From: Catenulispora sp. GP43
GTDB taxonomy: Bacteria; Actinomycetota; Actinomycetes; Streptomycetales; Catenulisporaceae
Length of the DNA stretch: 64,000 nt
NCBI RefSeq assembly: GCF_041260665.1
Contig: NZ_JBGCCT010000009.1
Span: forward strand, 186,001-250,000
Direction: 5' to 3'
Shown here in pieces: positions 48,885 to 56,868 of the stretch; the stretch's first letter is position 1, and every line of letters starts with the position of its first letter. The notes beneath the pieces are model-generated. The model was not told the origin of the DNA, made no database searches, and saw only the letters and a list, made by a program, of their open reading frames with translations. A program made the translations under genes and the position numbers.

Positions 48885-49835
48885 ATGCGCGACATCGCAG
48901 TGTTCAGCGGAAGCGCCCATCCGACCCTGGCCGCGGAGATCTGCGCGCACCTGGAGACGCCGCTGAGCCCGGTGCGGGTCAGCCGCTTCGCCAACGACTG
49001 CCTGGAGGTCCAGCTCCAGGCCAACTGCCGCGAGCGTGACGTGTTCCTGGTCCAGCCGCTGGTCGCGCCGGTCCAGGAACACCTCGTCGAGCTGCTGCTC
49101 ATGTGCGACGCGGCGCGCGGCGCCTCGGCGGCCAGGATCACCGCCGTGGTGCCGCACTATTCGTACGCGCGCAGCGACAAGAAGGACGCCCCGCGGATCT
49201 CGATAGGCGGCCGGCTGGTGGCCGACCTGATGGTGGCCGCCGGCGCCGACCGGGTGCTGGCGATGACGCTGCACTCCCCGCAGGTGCACGGCTTCTTCTC
49301 GGTCCCGGTCGACCACCTCAACGCGTTGCGCGAGCTGGCCAAGCACTTCCGCGGCTCGGACCTGTCCAACACCACCGTGGTCTCCCCCGACCTGGGCAAC
49401 GCCAAGGAGGCCGCGGCCTTCGCGCGCCTGCTCGGCGTCCCGGTCGCGGCCGGCGCCAAGCAGCGCTTCGCCGGCGATACCGTGGCGATCAGCTCGGTGA
49501 TCGGCGACGTGGGCGGACGCGACGTGATCGTGCTCGACGACGAGATCGCCAAGGGCAGCACCGTCATGGAGCTGCTGGAGCGCCTGCGCGAACTCGGCGC
49601 CCGCGGCGTGCGCGTGGCGTGCACGCACGGCCTGTTCGCCGCCGGCGCCCTCAAGCGCCTGTCGGACCAGCCGGAGGTCGAGGAGATCGTGTGCACCAAC
49701 ACGGTCCCGATCCCGCCGACCGAGCTGACCGACTCCGGCAAGCTCACCGTGCTCTCCATCGCCCCGGCGCTGGCCGAGGCGATGCGGCGGATCCACAACG
49801 GCGAGTCGGTGAGCGCCCTGTTCGAAGGGCTCTGA
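48885..49835 (+). CDS. Divergent ribose-phosphate pyrophosphokinase paralogue
   Basis: A 316-residue protein of the PRPP-synthetase fold. The flexible catalytic loop YSYARSDKKDAPRISIGGRL and the second loop VVSPDLGNAKEAAAFARLLG are recognisable, but the PRPP-binding motif normally VDDMIDTAGT reads VLDDEIAKGSTVMELL, so the substrate loop is altered. This makes it a second-type member and not the housekeeping Prs. It could make PRPP poorly, use another substrate or be regulatory. Leaderless-type start. Neighbours give no pathway. Confidence 0.75.
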   Translation: MRDIAVFSGSAHPTLAAEICAHLETPLSPVRVSRFANDCLEVQLQANCRERDVFLVQPLVAPVQEHLVELLLMCDAARGASAARITAVVPHYSYARSDKKDAPRISIGGRLVADLMVAAGADRVLAMTLHSPQVHGFFSVPVDHLNALRELAKHFRGSDLSNTTVVSPDLGNAKEAAAFARLLGVPVAAGAKQRFAGDTVAISSVIGDVGGRDVIVLDDEIAKGSTVMELLERLRELGARGVRVACTHGLFAAGALKRLSDQPEVEEIVCTNTVPIPPTELTDSGKLTVLSIAPALAEAMRRIHNGESVSALFEGL

Positions 49836-49904
49836 TTCATTCATAGAGCCCTGAGGAAGCCGGACCCGCGCTTCAGCCCGGGCGTTCCTCGGCCGGGGTG
49901 CTCC

Positions 49905-50669
49905 TCAGCCCAGGTGCTCCTGGTAGAACTCGAAGATCCGGTCCCAGGCGTCCATCGCCGCCTCCGGCCGGTAGGCGACCCGGTTCACGTTGAAGAACGC
50001 GTGCCCGGCCCCCTCGTAGGTCTTGAAGTCGTACGTCTTCCCGAGCTTGTCCAGCGCCGCCGCCAGACGCTCTGTCTCCTCCGGCGAGGGATGCGTGTCG
50101 TCGGCGCCGAAGTTGCCGAGCAGCGGGCACGACAGGTCCGGCAGCCGGTCCCCGACCGAGGTGGCGCGCAGGCCGACCGAGGCCGGGCTGTCCGACATCA
50201 CGAACGCGCCGTAGTTGTCGACCGCCGCCTGCAGGTCCAGGCCGCACGCCGCGAGCAGGGCCTGACGGCCGCCCGAGCAGTACCCGATGACACCGACCTT
50301 GCCGTTGGCCGTGTCCAGCGCCCGCAGGTACTCCGCCGCCGTGCCGATGTCGGCGATCAGCCGCTCGTCCGGGACGCCGCCGTCGGCGCGGACCGCGGCC
50401 GCCGCGTCCTCGTGCGAGATGCCCGGGCCGCCCTCGCGGCTGTACAGGTTCGGGACGACCGCGTTGTAGCCGTGGACGGCGAAGGTGCGCGCGAACTCGC
50501 GCGTGGCCTCGTCATAGCCCGGCAGGTGGTGGATCAGCACCACGCCGCCGCGCGGCCCGCCGTCCTGCGGCACCGCCAGGTAGGCCTCGATCTCGGCACC
50601 GTCGGACGCGGGGTAGTGGACGGTCCCGGCCTGGATGGCATTGGTCATCGCGATCTGCATGCCGGACAT
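49905..50669 (-). CDS. Dienelactone hydrolase-family protein
   Basis: About 254 residues. The alpha/beta hydrolase nucleophile is in GVIGYCSGGRQALLAACGLD (Cys in place of Ser, as in dienelactone hydrolases), with the His in EGAGHAFFNV and the Asp in NFGADDTHPSP. The N-terminus PASDGAEIEAYLAVP with VVLIHHLPGYDEATREFA is the family start. It hydrolyses dienelactone or related esters in some bacteria. No chlorocatechol genes lie nearby, so the role is unassigned. In-frame ATGs at 50669, 50660 and 50648 all lack strong SD support. The first is used. Confidence 0.85.
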   Translation of the reverse strand: MSGMQIAMTNAIQAGTVHYPASDGAEIEAYLAVPQDGGPRGGVVLIHHLPGYDEATREFARTFAVHGYNAVVPNLYSREGGPGISHEDAAAAVRADGGVPDERLIADIGTAAEYLRALDTANGKVGVIGYCSGGRQALLAACGLDLQAAVDNYGAFVMSDSPASVGLRATSVGDRLPDLSCPLLGNFGADDTHPSPEETERLAAALDKLGKTYDFKTYEGAGHAFFNVNRVAYRPEAAMDAWDRIFEFYQEHLG

Positions 50670-50679
50670 GCTGCCACGC

Positions 50680-51513
50680 TCACCTCGGGGACAGGACGTA
50701 GGCGCGGACCGAAACCGTTGCCGCACCGCCCGATCGGACCTCCTCGGCCCGCTCGTGCCAGGCGTTCGGGCCCATGCCGATGAGACGCGACACCTCATCG
50801 GCGGACAGGGACAGCACCGTCTTGCAAGGATGCTCCGACTCGACCTCGAACCGGTCCGCGAACTGCTCGCGCAACCGCTGCGGCTTGCGGTCGTCGACGG
50901 CCATCAGACCGTACTCGGCGATCAGCTCCCTGAGATGGTCCGGCTCGGGCACGACGACAATCGCCCGGCCGCTGGGGCGCAGCACACGCCGCATCTCGCG
51001 CGGATTGCGCGGCGCGAAGACGTTGAGGAGCACCGAGGCGGCACGGCCGCGGACCGGAAGCCCGGCCCACGCGTCGGCGACGACGGCCCCGATGCGGGGA
51101 TGGGCCTTGGCAGCCAACCGCGCGGCGTGCTTGGAGACGTCCAGCGCGATGCCGGGCCGATCGACCCGGTCCAGGACGCGCGCCAGGTAGTAACCGGTGC
51201 CCGCGCCGAGGTCGAGCACGCAGCTGTCGTCGTCAGCCGCACCGTCGGCGGCGTCGGCAGCCAGATCGGCGATCAGATCCGCGATCCCGTCATAGTGCCC
51301 CGCCCCGAGGAACGCGGCGCGCTCGGCCACCATCTCCGCGGTGTCGGCGGTACCCGGCACCCCGCCCCCGGCCAGCAGCGAGACGTAGCCGGGCCGCGCC
51401 ACGTCGAAAGCGTGCCCTTCCTCACACAACAACCGCACGCCCGAAGACTCCTCGACGATCAAGGCGGTGGCACAATGCGGGCAGGACAACCAGTCGACGA
51501 TGTCGGAGATCAC
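50680..51513 (-). CDS. RlmA-type 23S rRNA (guanine-N1)-methyltransferase
   Basis: A 277-residue SAM-dependent methyltransferase. The N-terminal zinc ribbon has LSCPHCATALI and LLCEEGHAFDVARPGYVSLL, followed by SAM motif I (VLDLGAGTGYYLARVLD), VADAWAGLPV and LNVFAPRNPREMRRVLRPSG. The family (RlmA/TlrB) methylates G745/G748 in domain II of 23S rRNA, and the actinomycete member TlrB confers tylosin resistance. Whether this one is housekeeping or resistance cannot be told. The GTG start precedes ATCTCCGAC with no strong SD. Confidence 0.88.
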   Translation of the reverse strand: MISDIVDWLSCPHCATALIVEESSGVRLLCEEGHAFDVARPGYVSLLAGGGVPGTADTAEMVAERAAFLGAGHYDGIADLIADLAADAADGAADDDSCVLDLGAGTGYYLARVLDRVDRPGIALDVSKHAARLAAKAHPRIGAVVADAWAGLPVRGRAASVLLNVFAPRNPREMRRVLRPSGRAIVVVPEPDHLRELIAEYGLMAVDDRKPQRLREQFADRFEVESEHPCKTVLSLSADEVSRLIGMGPNAWHERAEEVRSGGAATVSVRAYVLSPR

Positions 51514-51683
51514 TCTAGAATTCTGCCAGCGGCGCGTAGCGCCTCCTTAACGGGCGGCGGTGGGCGACGGGTGGGCGTGACGTAATCGCGGCCTGGAAAG
51601 GGAACAAGCGGAGGCGCCCTCCTCGTTGATACACTTTAACGCGATACAACGCGTCTTCGGGCCGCAGCCGAGAGGGATGAGCC

Positions 51684-52037
51684 ATGGCCATGAGAACGAC
51701 GATCAGCCACGACGGTGACCGCGCACCGTCGGCCAAGCCGTTGATCCTGCTCACCACGATCGCGGTACTGCTCCTGGTAGCCGTGCCGATCTCGATCCTG
51801 GTCGCGCTGTTCATGATCGTGTTCGGGCACGTGACCGGCGGCTTCGCCGTGATCGGCGTCACGGTCGTGGCCGCGGTCGTCGCGGTGGTGGCGGCCGGGG
51901 CCAGCGGCGTCCGGCACCTGCAGAAGGTGGTCGAGCGCAAGTCGTTCCGGGTGGTGCAGCTGGGACAGCGCGACTACCACTACGAGGGCGACAGCTGCGG
52001 GCACGACCACTCGAACGACGAGATCCGCATCATCTGA
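51684..52037 (+). CDS. Small membrane protein with His-rich tail
   Basis: A 117-residue protein with two membrane helices (LILLTTIAVLLLVAVPISIL, and FAVIGVTVVAAVVAVVAAGA) in a hairpin. The cytoplasmic tail ends YHYEGDSCGHDHSNDEI, a His/Asp/Cys cluster that could bind a metal. No family is recognised. Codon use is typical. A GAGAGGGATGAGCC stretch supplies its ribosome-binding site. Upstream (51639-51654) an imperfect ACGCG/CGCGT dyad lies near the likely promoter. Confidence 0.75.
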   Translation: MAMRTTISHDGDRAPSAKPLILLTTIAVLLLVAVPISILVALFMIVFGHVTGGFAVIGVTVVAAVVAVVAAGASGVRHLQKVVERKSFRVVQLGQRDYHYEGDSCGHDHSNDEIRII

Positions 52038-52052
52038 GCCCCCGGCGGGGGC
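52038..52052. terminator. Short G/C hairpin between convergent genes
   Basis: A 6-bp stem GCCCCC/GGGGGC with a GGC loop, 1 nt after the preceding stop codon. No T-tract, so only a possible terminator. Confidence 0.45.
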
Positions 52053-52086
52053 CCGCCGCAGCGAAGCGCCTGGACGCGCCGTTCCC

Positions 52087-52857
52087 TCAGGCGGTCCAGG
52101 TCTCGCGCACCCAGGCGTGCCGCGGATCGTCGCTGAACGCCATCGAGCGCGCCGGCCCGCGGTCCCGGCCGGCCAGCACGTTCAGGTAGTACAGGTCGTA
52201 GCCGGGCATGGCCATCGACGGGCCGTGGTAGCCGTGCGGGATGAGCACCACGTCCCCGGCCCCGACCTCGCGCAGCACATCGATCTCGCCGGCCGCCGAG
52301 GAGTACACCCGCTGGTATCCCGGCCCGCCCTCGTAGTAGTAGATCTCCTCTTTGGCGCGCTCCCCGTCCTCGACGTCCTCGTCGTGCTTGTGCGGCGGCC
52401 AGGACGACCAGTTCCCGCCCGGGGTGATCACCTCCACGGCCAGCAGCCGGTCGGTCTCGAAGGCCTCCGGCGCGCAGAAGTTGTGCAGCGTGCGCGCGGC
52501 CGATCCGGCCCCCCGCTGCTCCACCGGCACCGCCTCGCGCGGACCGTACCGGAACGGCAGGTCGGCCTCGGCCCGCGCGGTCGGGATCGCCACCCGGCAC
52601 GGTCCGCCCACCGCGGTCAGGCGGACCATGCTGGTGCGCGGGACGTAGGCGAAGTCGCTGGGGCCGGCGAAGACGTCCTCGCGCCCGCGCAGCAGGAACT
52701 CCTCCGATCCGCACCGCACACTGCACGAACCGGACAGCGGCAGGACTAACGCCTCGTCTCCTGAGGAAAAGAACTGATATGAACCGACGAACTCCGCGGT
52801 CTTCAGTCCCGCGAAGCTCCAACCTGCCGATTCGGGTGTGATGTCGACCTGTGCCAT
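52087..52857 (-). CDS. iolB: 5-deoxy-glucuronate isomerase
   Basis: A 256-residue cupin enzyme of myo-inositol catabolism that isomerises 5-deoxy-D-glucuronate to 5-dehydro-2-deoxy-D-gluconate. The cupin metal site is WPPHKHDEDVEDGERAKEEI, with PGGNWSSWPPHKHD and GDVVLIPHGYHGPSMAMPGY completing the pattern. ATG 52857 is chosen because GGGAGG is just upstream. A frame upstream adds residues through the operator. It is divergent from the GntR regulator at 52943. No other iol genes (iolC, iolD, iolA) lie in the window. Confidence 0.93.
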   Translation of the reverse strand: MAQVDITPESAGWSFAGLKTAEFVGSYQFFSSGDEALVLPLSGSCSVRCGSEEFLLRGREDVFAGPSDFAYVPRTSMVRLTAVGGPCRVAIPTARAEADLPFRYGPREAVPVEQRGAGSAARTLHNFCAPEAFETDRLLAVEVITPGGNWSSWPPHKHDEDVEDGERAKEEIYYYEGGPGYQRVYSSAAGEIDVLREVGAGDVVLIPHGYHGPSMAMPGYDLYYLNVLAGRDRGPARSMAFSDDPRHAWVRETWTA

Positions 52858-52905
52858 ACCGCCTCCCGCTTGCTGCATAGCAGTACGGTGTTCGCCGGTC
52901 AACCT

Positions 52906-52917
52906 GTTGTCCGGACA
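52906..52917. promoter_or_regulatory. Palindromic operator between iolB and the GntR gene
   Basis: A perfect 12-bp palindrome TTGTCCGGACAA lies 25 nt before the GntR start and 48 nt before the iolB start, a natural binding site for the GntR/HutC regulator controlling both directions. Confidence 0.65.
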
Positions 52918-52942
52918 AAGTGACCGCAGCATACTGACCCCC

Positions 52943-53683
52943 ATGGGGATCCGACCGCGGATCGAGGTGGACCGCTCCTCCCCGATCCCGCTCTACTTCC
53001 AGGTCGCCGAACAGATCGCCGAGGCGATCCGCACCGGCGAGCTGGCTCCGGGCGACCAGCTGGACTCCGAGGTGCAGATCGCCGAGTCGCTGGGGCTGTC
53101 CCGGCCCACGATCCGGCAGGCGATCGGGCACCTCGTGGACCGCGGCATGATCGTGCGGCGGCGCGGCGTGGGCACGCAGATCCTGCCGATGCCGGTGCGC
53201 CGCGAGATGGAGCTCACCAGCCTGCACGACGACCTGGCCCGCAGCGGCCGGACACCGGCCACCGACGTGCTGCTGCTGGCCCACGTCCCGGCCGAGCCGG
53301 AGGCCGCCGCGGCGCTCGGGCTGGCCGCCGGCACGCCGGTGACCAAGGTGGTGCGGCTGCGCCGCTCGCTGGGCGAGCCGCTGGCGGTGATGCGCAACTG
53401 GCTGCCCGAGCCGGTGCCGCCGCTGACCGCGGAGCTGCTGGAGAACCGGGGCCTGTACGAAGTGCTGCGCAAGGCGGGCATCCGCATCTGCGTGGCCCGG
53501 CAGCGGATCGGGGCCTGCACGGCCGACGCCGAACAGGCGGCCCTGCTCGAGGAACGGCGCGGCGCGGCCCTGCTGACCATGGAGCGCACGGCGTTCGACG
53601 ACAGCGGGCGGGCGGTCGAGTTCGGCAGCCACATCTACCGCGCGTCCCGGTACAGCCTGGAAGTCACAGTCACCGAGCACTGA
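52943..53683 (+). CDS. GntR/HutC-family transcriptional regulator
   Basis: A 246-residue regulator. Residues ~10-75 are the GntR winged helix (PLYFQVAEQIAEAIRTGELA, SLGLSRPTIRQAIGHLVDRG), and the rest is a UTRA/HutC effector domain (TPVTKVVRLRRSLGEPLAVM, RTAFDDSGRAVEFGSHIYRA). It is expected to sense a sugar or cyclitol derivative and repress iolB and the transport/catabolic run that follows. The ATG at 52943 is preceded by a CATACT hexamer 7 nt away. The lipoprotein gene follows after 21 nt. Confidence 0.93.
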   Translation: MGIRPRIEVDRSSPIPLYFQVAEQIAEAIRTGELAPGDQLDSEVQIAESLGLSRPTIRQAIGHLVDRGMIVRRRGVGTQILPMPVRREMELTSLHDDLARSGRTPATDVLLLAHVPAEPEAAAALGLAAGTPVTKVVRLRRSLGEPLAVMRNWLPEPVPPLTAELLENRGLYEVLRKAGIRICVARQRIGACTADAEQAALLEERRGAALLTMERTAFDDSGRAVEFGSHIYRASRYSLEVTVTEH

Positions 53684-53704
53684 CGCACACCCGCGGAGGC
53701 ACCG

Positions 53705-55132
53705 ATGGGAGCACAATCCGCACACTCCAGACAACTCCGAGCCCTGATCGCGATCGGCGCCGCGGCGGCCTTGGCGGCCGGCTGCTCCAGTTCGTCGTCG
53801 AGCCCCAGACCGGCGGACGTCAACTCCTCGAACCAGCCGAAGAACCCCACCCTCGTGATCACCGCCAACGACATCGCCGGCGGCAAGAACAGCAACGAGG
53901 CCAAGTGGATCCAGGGCACCCTGATCCCGGACTTCGTGAAGGCCGAGGCGGCCAAGGGGATCACCGCGCACGTCACCTTCCGGCCCAACGGCGTCGACGA
54001 CGACGCCTACAAGTCCAAGCTCGCCCTGGACCTGCAGTCCGGCACCGGCGACGACGTCTTCTCGCTGGACGGCATCTGGGTCGGCGAGTTCGCCGACGCC
54101 GGGTATCTCAAGCCCCTGAACCAGGTGGCCGGAACCCAGGTCGACAGCTGGGACGGCTGGTCCCAGATCTCGCAGTCGGTCCAGGCCCTCGGCGAGTACC
54201 AGGGCCAGCGCTACGGCGTCCCGAACGGCACCGACGCGCGCGTCATCTTCTACAACAAGAAGCTCTTCGCGCAGGCCGGACTGCCCACCGACTGGCAGCC
54301 CGCCGGCTGGCAGGACATCTACGACGCGGCCGCCAAGCTCAAGGCCCTGCCCGGGGTCACCCCGGTGCAGTGGGACGGCGGCGTCCCGATGGGCGAGGCC
54401 ACCACGATGCAGGGCTTCCTGCCGCTGCTGGCCGGAGCCGGCGGCACGCTGTGGACCAACGGGAAGTGGATGAAGGCGGGCACGGCCTTCACCACCGCGC
54501 TCGGCTTCTACCAGAAGATCTACGGCGGCGGCTTCGGCGACCCGGTGCTGCAGGAGGACGCCAAGGGCCGCGACAAGTCGTTCACCGAGTTCGCGGCCGA
54601 CAAGATCGGCATCTACGCCGAGTCCGACTACATGTGGCGCTCGGTACTGAATCCCACCGGCGGCACCGCGCCGATGGCGGATCGCGACACCGACGTCGGC
54701 TACGCGCTGATCCCGTCGGAGAACGCCGGCTCGGGCGTCAAGGGCCAGAGCTTCGTGTCCTACTCCGGCGGCTCCGACTGGTCGATCAACCCCAAGACCA
54801 AGTATCCGCAGGCGGCCTGGGACTTCCTGGCGTTCCTGAACTCCAAGGCCGAGACCATCTCCCGGATCGGCGGGGCGCCGCTGCTCACCGCGCGCGATGA
54901 CGTCAACCAGCAGGTGCTGGCCAACGACCCGATGCTCCAGTTCGCCACCAGCAAGGTGCTGCCGGTGACCAGCTTCCGGCCCTCGCAGGCGGCGTACAAC
55001 GACGTTTCGAGCCTGGTCCAGAAGGCGGTCGCGGACGTGGTCGGCGGCAAGAGCCCGGCGGAGGCCGCGGCGGCCTACGAGAAGGCGTTGGAGGGCCTCG
55101 TTGGCGCGAGCAGCGTCGCGGCCGGGAGCTGA
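53705..55132 (+). CDS. Sugar ABC transporter substrate-binding lipoprotein
   Basis: A 475-residue family 1 extracellular solute-binding lipoprotein. The signal ends in the lipobox LAAGC (SRQLRALIAIGAAAALAAGC, Cys at residue ~29). Later segments (DDVFSLDGIWVGEFADAGYL, GVPNGTDARVIFYNKKLFAQ, AWDFLAFLNSKAETISRIGG) are typical of carbohydrate binders. GGAGG is 6 nt before the ATG. It begins the transport half of the cluster, and its last 32 nt overlap the permease gene. Confidence 0.94.
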   Translation: MGAQSAHSRQLRALIAIGAAAALAAGCSSSSSSPRPADVNSSNQPKNPTLVITANDIAGGKNSNEAKWIQGTLIPDFVKAEAAKGITAHVTFRPNGVDDDAYKSKLALDLQSGTGDDVFSLDGIWVGEFADAGYLKPLNQVAGTQVDSWDGWSQISQSVQALGEYQGQRYGVPNGTDARVIFYNKKLFAQAGLPTDWQPAGWQDIYDAAAKLKALPGVTPVQWDGGVPMGEATTMQGFLPLLAGAGGTLWTNGKWMKAGTAFTTALGFYQKIYGGGFGDPVLQEDAKGRDKSFTEFAADKIGIYAESDYMWRSVLNPTGGTAPMADRDTDVGYALIPSENAGSGVKGQSFVSYSGGSDWSINPKTKYPQAAWDFLAFLNSKAETISRIGGAPLLTARDDVNQQVLANDPMLQFATSKVLPVTSFRPSQAAYNDVSSLVQKAVADVVGGKSPAEAAAAYEKALEGLVGASSVAAGS

Positions 55133-56012
55133 GGATCCGGCGGGGCTCGGCAGGGCCGGCGCGGCGGCGATCGCCGCACCCGCCCTGCTCGTCGTCGCCG
55201 CGTTCCTGGTCTTCCCCGCCCTGTGGACCCTGTATCTGGGCACGACCGACTACCGGCTCACCGGCTTCGCCGCGCGGCATCCGCGCAGCGTGGGCCTGCA
55301 GAACTACACGAACGTCGTCCAGGACCCGGACTTCCGCCACTCGCTGTGGCTGACCTTCCAGTACGTCCTGTTCTCGGCCGTGATCGGCCAGGCGCTGCTG
55401 GGCTTCGCCATCGCCTGGATGCTGCGCGACGCCAGGGGCCGGCTCAAGCGGCTCATCGAGGCGCTGGTGCTGCTGGCCTGGATCCTGCCGAGCTCGGTGG
55501 TGGCGTTCCTGTGGGTGGCGATGCTGGACCGCGACGCCGGGACGCTGAACGCCCTCCTGCACACCCCGGGCACGGCGTGGGCCATCGAGCACCCGATGGC
55601 CGTCATCATCGTGTTCAACATCTGGCGCGGCACCGCGTTCTCGATGCTGCTGTACAGCGCGGCGCTCACCGGCGTCCCGCCCTCGCAGCTGGCGACGGCC
55701 CGGATGTTCGGCGCGAACTCCTGGCAGCAGCTGCGCGACGTGGTCTTCCCGCACATCCGCGGCCACATCCTGACCAACCTGCTGCTGATCTCGCTGTGGA
55801 CGTTCAACGACTTCACGCCGTACCAGATCACCGCCGGCGGCCCGAACGGCAAGTCGGAGATCCTGCCGGTGTACATCTACCAGACCGCCCTGTTCGACGG
55901 GCAGATGGGCCTGGGGGCCGCGATCTCGCTGCTGATGCTCGTCATCAACCTCGTCGTGGCGCTGGTGTACCTGCGACTGCTGCGCGAGCGGCGCCGGGAG
56001 CGTGCCGTATGA
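55101..56012 (+). CDS. Sugar ABC transporter permease 1 (TTG start)
   Basis: A 303-residue permease of the MalF/UgpA type with six membrane helices. The binding-protein-dependent transport signature is ATARMFGANSWQQLRDVVFP (EAA-like loop). It starts at TTG 55101, which has GGAGG exactly 6 nt upstream, inside the preceding gene. No ATG or GTG is available close by in frame. The stop overlaps the next permease by 4 nt (ATGA). Confidence 0.9.
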   Translation: MARAASRPGAEDPAGLGRAGAAAIAAPALLVVAAFLVFPALWTLYLGTTDYRLTGFAARHPRSVGLQNYTNVVQDPDFRHSLWLTFQYVLFSAVIGQALLGFAIAWMLRDARGRLKRLIEALVLLAWILPSSVVAFLWVAMLDRDAGTLNALLHTPGTAWAIEHPMAVIIVFNIWRGTAFSMLLYSAALTGVPPSQLATARMFGANSWQQLRDVVFPHIRGHILTNLLLISLWTFNDFTPYQITAGGPNGKSEILPVYIYQTALFDGQMGLGAAISLLMLVINLVVALVYLRLLRERRRERAV

Positions 56013-56839
56013 GGGAGCGCACCCCTGGCGAGGTGGTGGCGAAAATCGCCCGCTACACGTTCTTGTCGGTGCTGCTGGGCTTCTTCGCGCTGCCCATGCT
56101 GTGGTTGGCCTCGGCGCCCTTCAACGCGCACCCCACATTGGACGTGAGCATAAGCTCGTTTACTCTTCACAACTTCTCGGTCCTGCTGAAGGATCCCTAT
56201 GCGCTGCCGTCGCTGTGGAACTCTCTACTGCTGGCAGGGGGTACGGCTCTGCTGACAGTGGGGTTCGCAGCGGCGGCGGCGTACGCCCTGAGCCGGGTGC
56301 GAGTCCCGGGCCGCGACGGCATCCTCTACGCCCTGCTCCTGCTGTCCTCGATCGTGACCGGCACGGCCGCGATGGTGCCGCTGTTCCAGCTGGCGTTCAA
56401 ACTGCACCTGATCGACTCCCGCCTCGGGGTGATCCTGGTGTTCACCGGCGGCCTGCTCCCGGCGGCGATCTTCATCCTGAAGGACTTCACCGACAACACG
56501 CCGAAGTCGTACGAGGAGTCGGCGCGGGTGTTCGGGGCGTCGCCGTTCCAGATCATGCGGCACATCGTGCTCCCGATGATCCGCCCCGGGCTGGCCACGG
56601 TGACGGTCTGGGCCGTGGTGAACGTCTGGAGCAGCTTCCTGATCCCGTACATCCTGGTCCGGAACCCGGACAAGTACCCGGCCTCGGTGGTGCTCTACAC
56701 GTTCTACACCGAGGGCGGCCAGCCGGACCTGGCGCTGATCTCGGCCTTCTCTCTGCTTTACTCGATCCCGGTGATCCTTTTGTACCTGTTCGTCAGTCAT
56801 CGCTACGGGTTCCGCTTCCACGGCGGGATCAAGCGGTAG
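56009..56839 (+). CDS. Sugar ABC transporter permease 2
   Basis: A 276-residue permease of the MalG/UgpE type with six helices (YTFLSVLLGFFALPMLWLAS, LLLAGGTALLTVGFAAAAAY, VTVWAVVNVWSSFLIPYILV among them). The EAA loop is EESARVFGASPFQIMRHIVL. It overlaps the first permease by ATGA and is followed 29 nt later by the ATPase. Together with the lipoprotein and ATPase it makes a complete importer. Confidence 0.93.
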   Translation: MRERTPGEVVAKIARYTFLSVLLGFFALPMLWLASAPFNAHPTLDVSISSFTLHNFSVLLKDPYALPSLWNSLLLAGGTALLTVGFAAAAAYALSRVRVPGRDGILYALLLLSSIVTGTAAMVPLFQLAFKLHLIDSRLGVILVFTGGLLPAAIFILKDFTDNTPKSYEESARVFGASPFQIMRHIVLPMIRPGLATVTVWAVVNVWSSFLIPYILVRNPDKYPASVVLYTFYTEGGQPDLALISAFSLLYSIPVILLYLFVSHRYGFRFHGGIKR

Positions 56840-56868
56840 AGGAGCGCTTCGTGGCAGGGGTTTCATAA

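Noticed and set aside
51980-55243. Open frame of ~1087 codons on the minus strand
   Set aside because: It runs antisense through iolB (in a different frame), the GntR regulator and the lipoprotein gene. It results from G/C-rich third positions and shows no protein family features.
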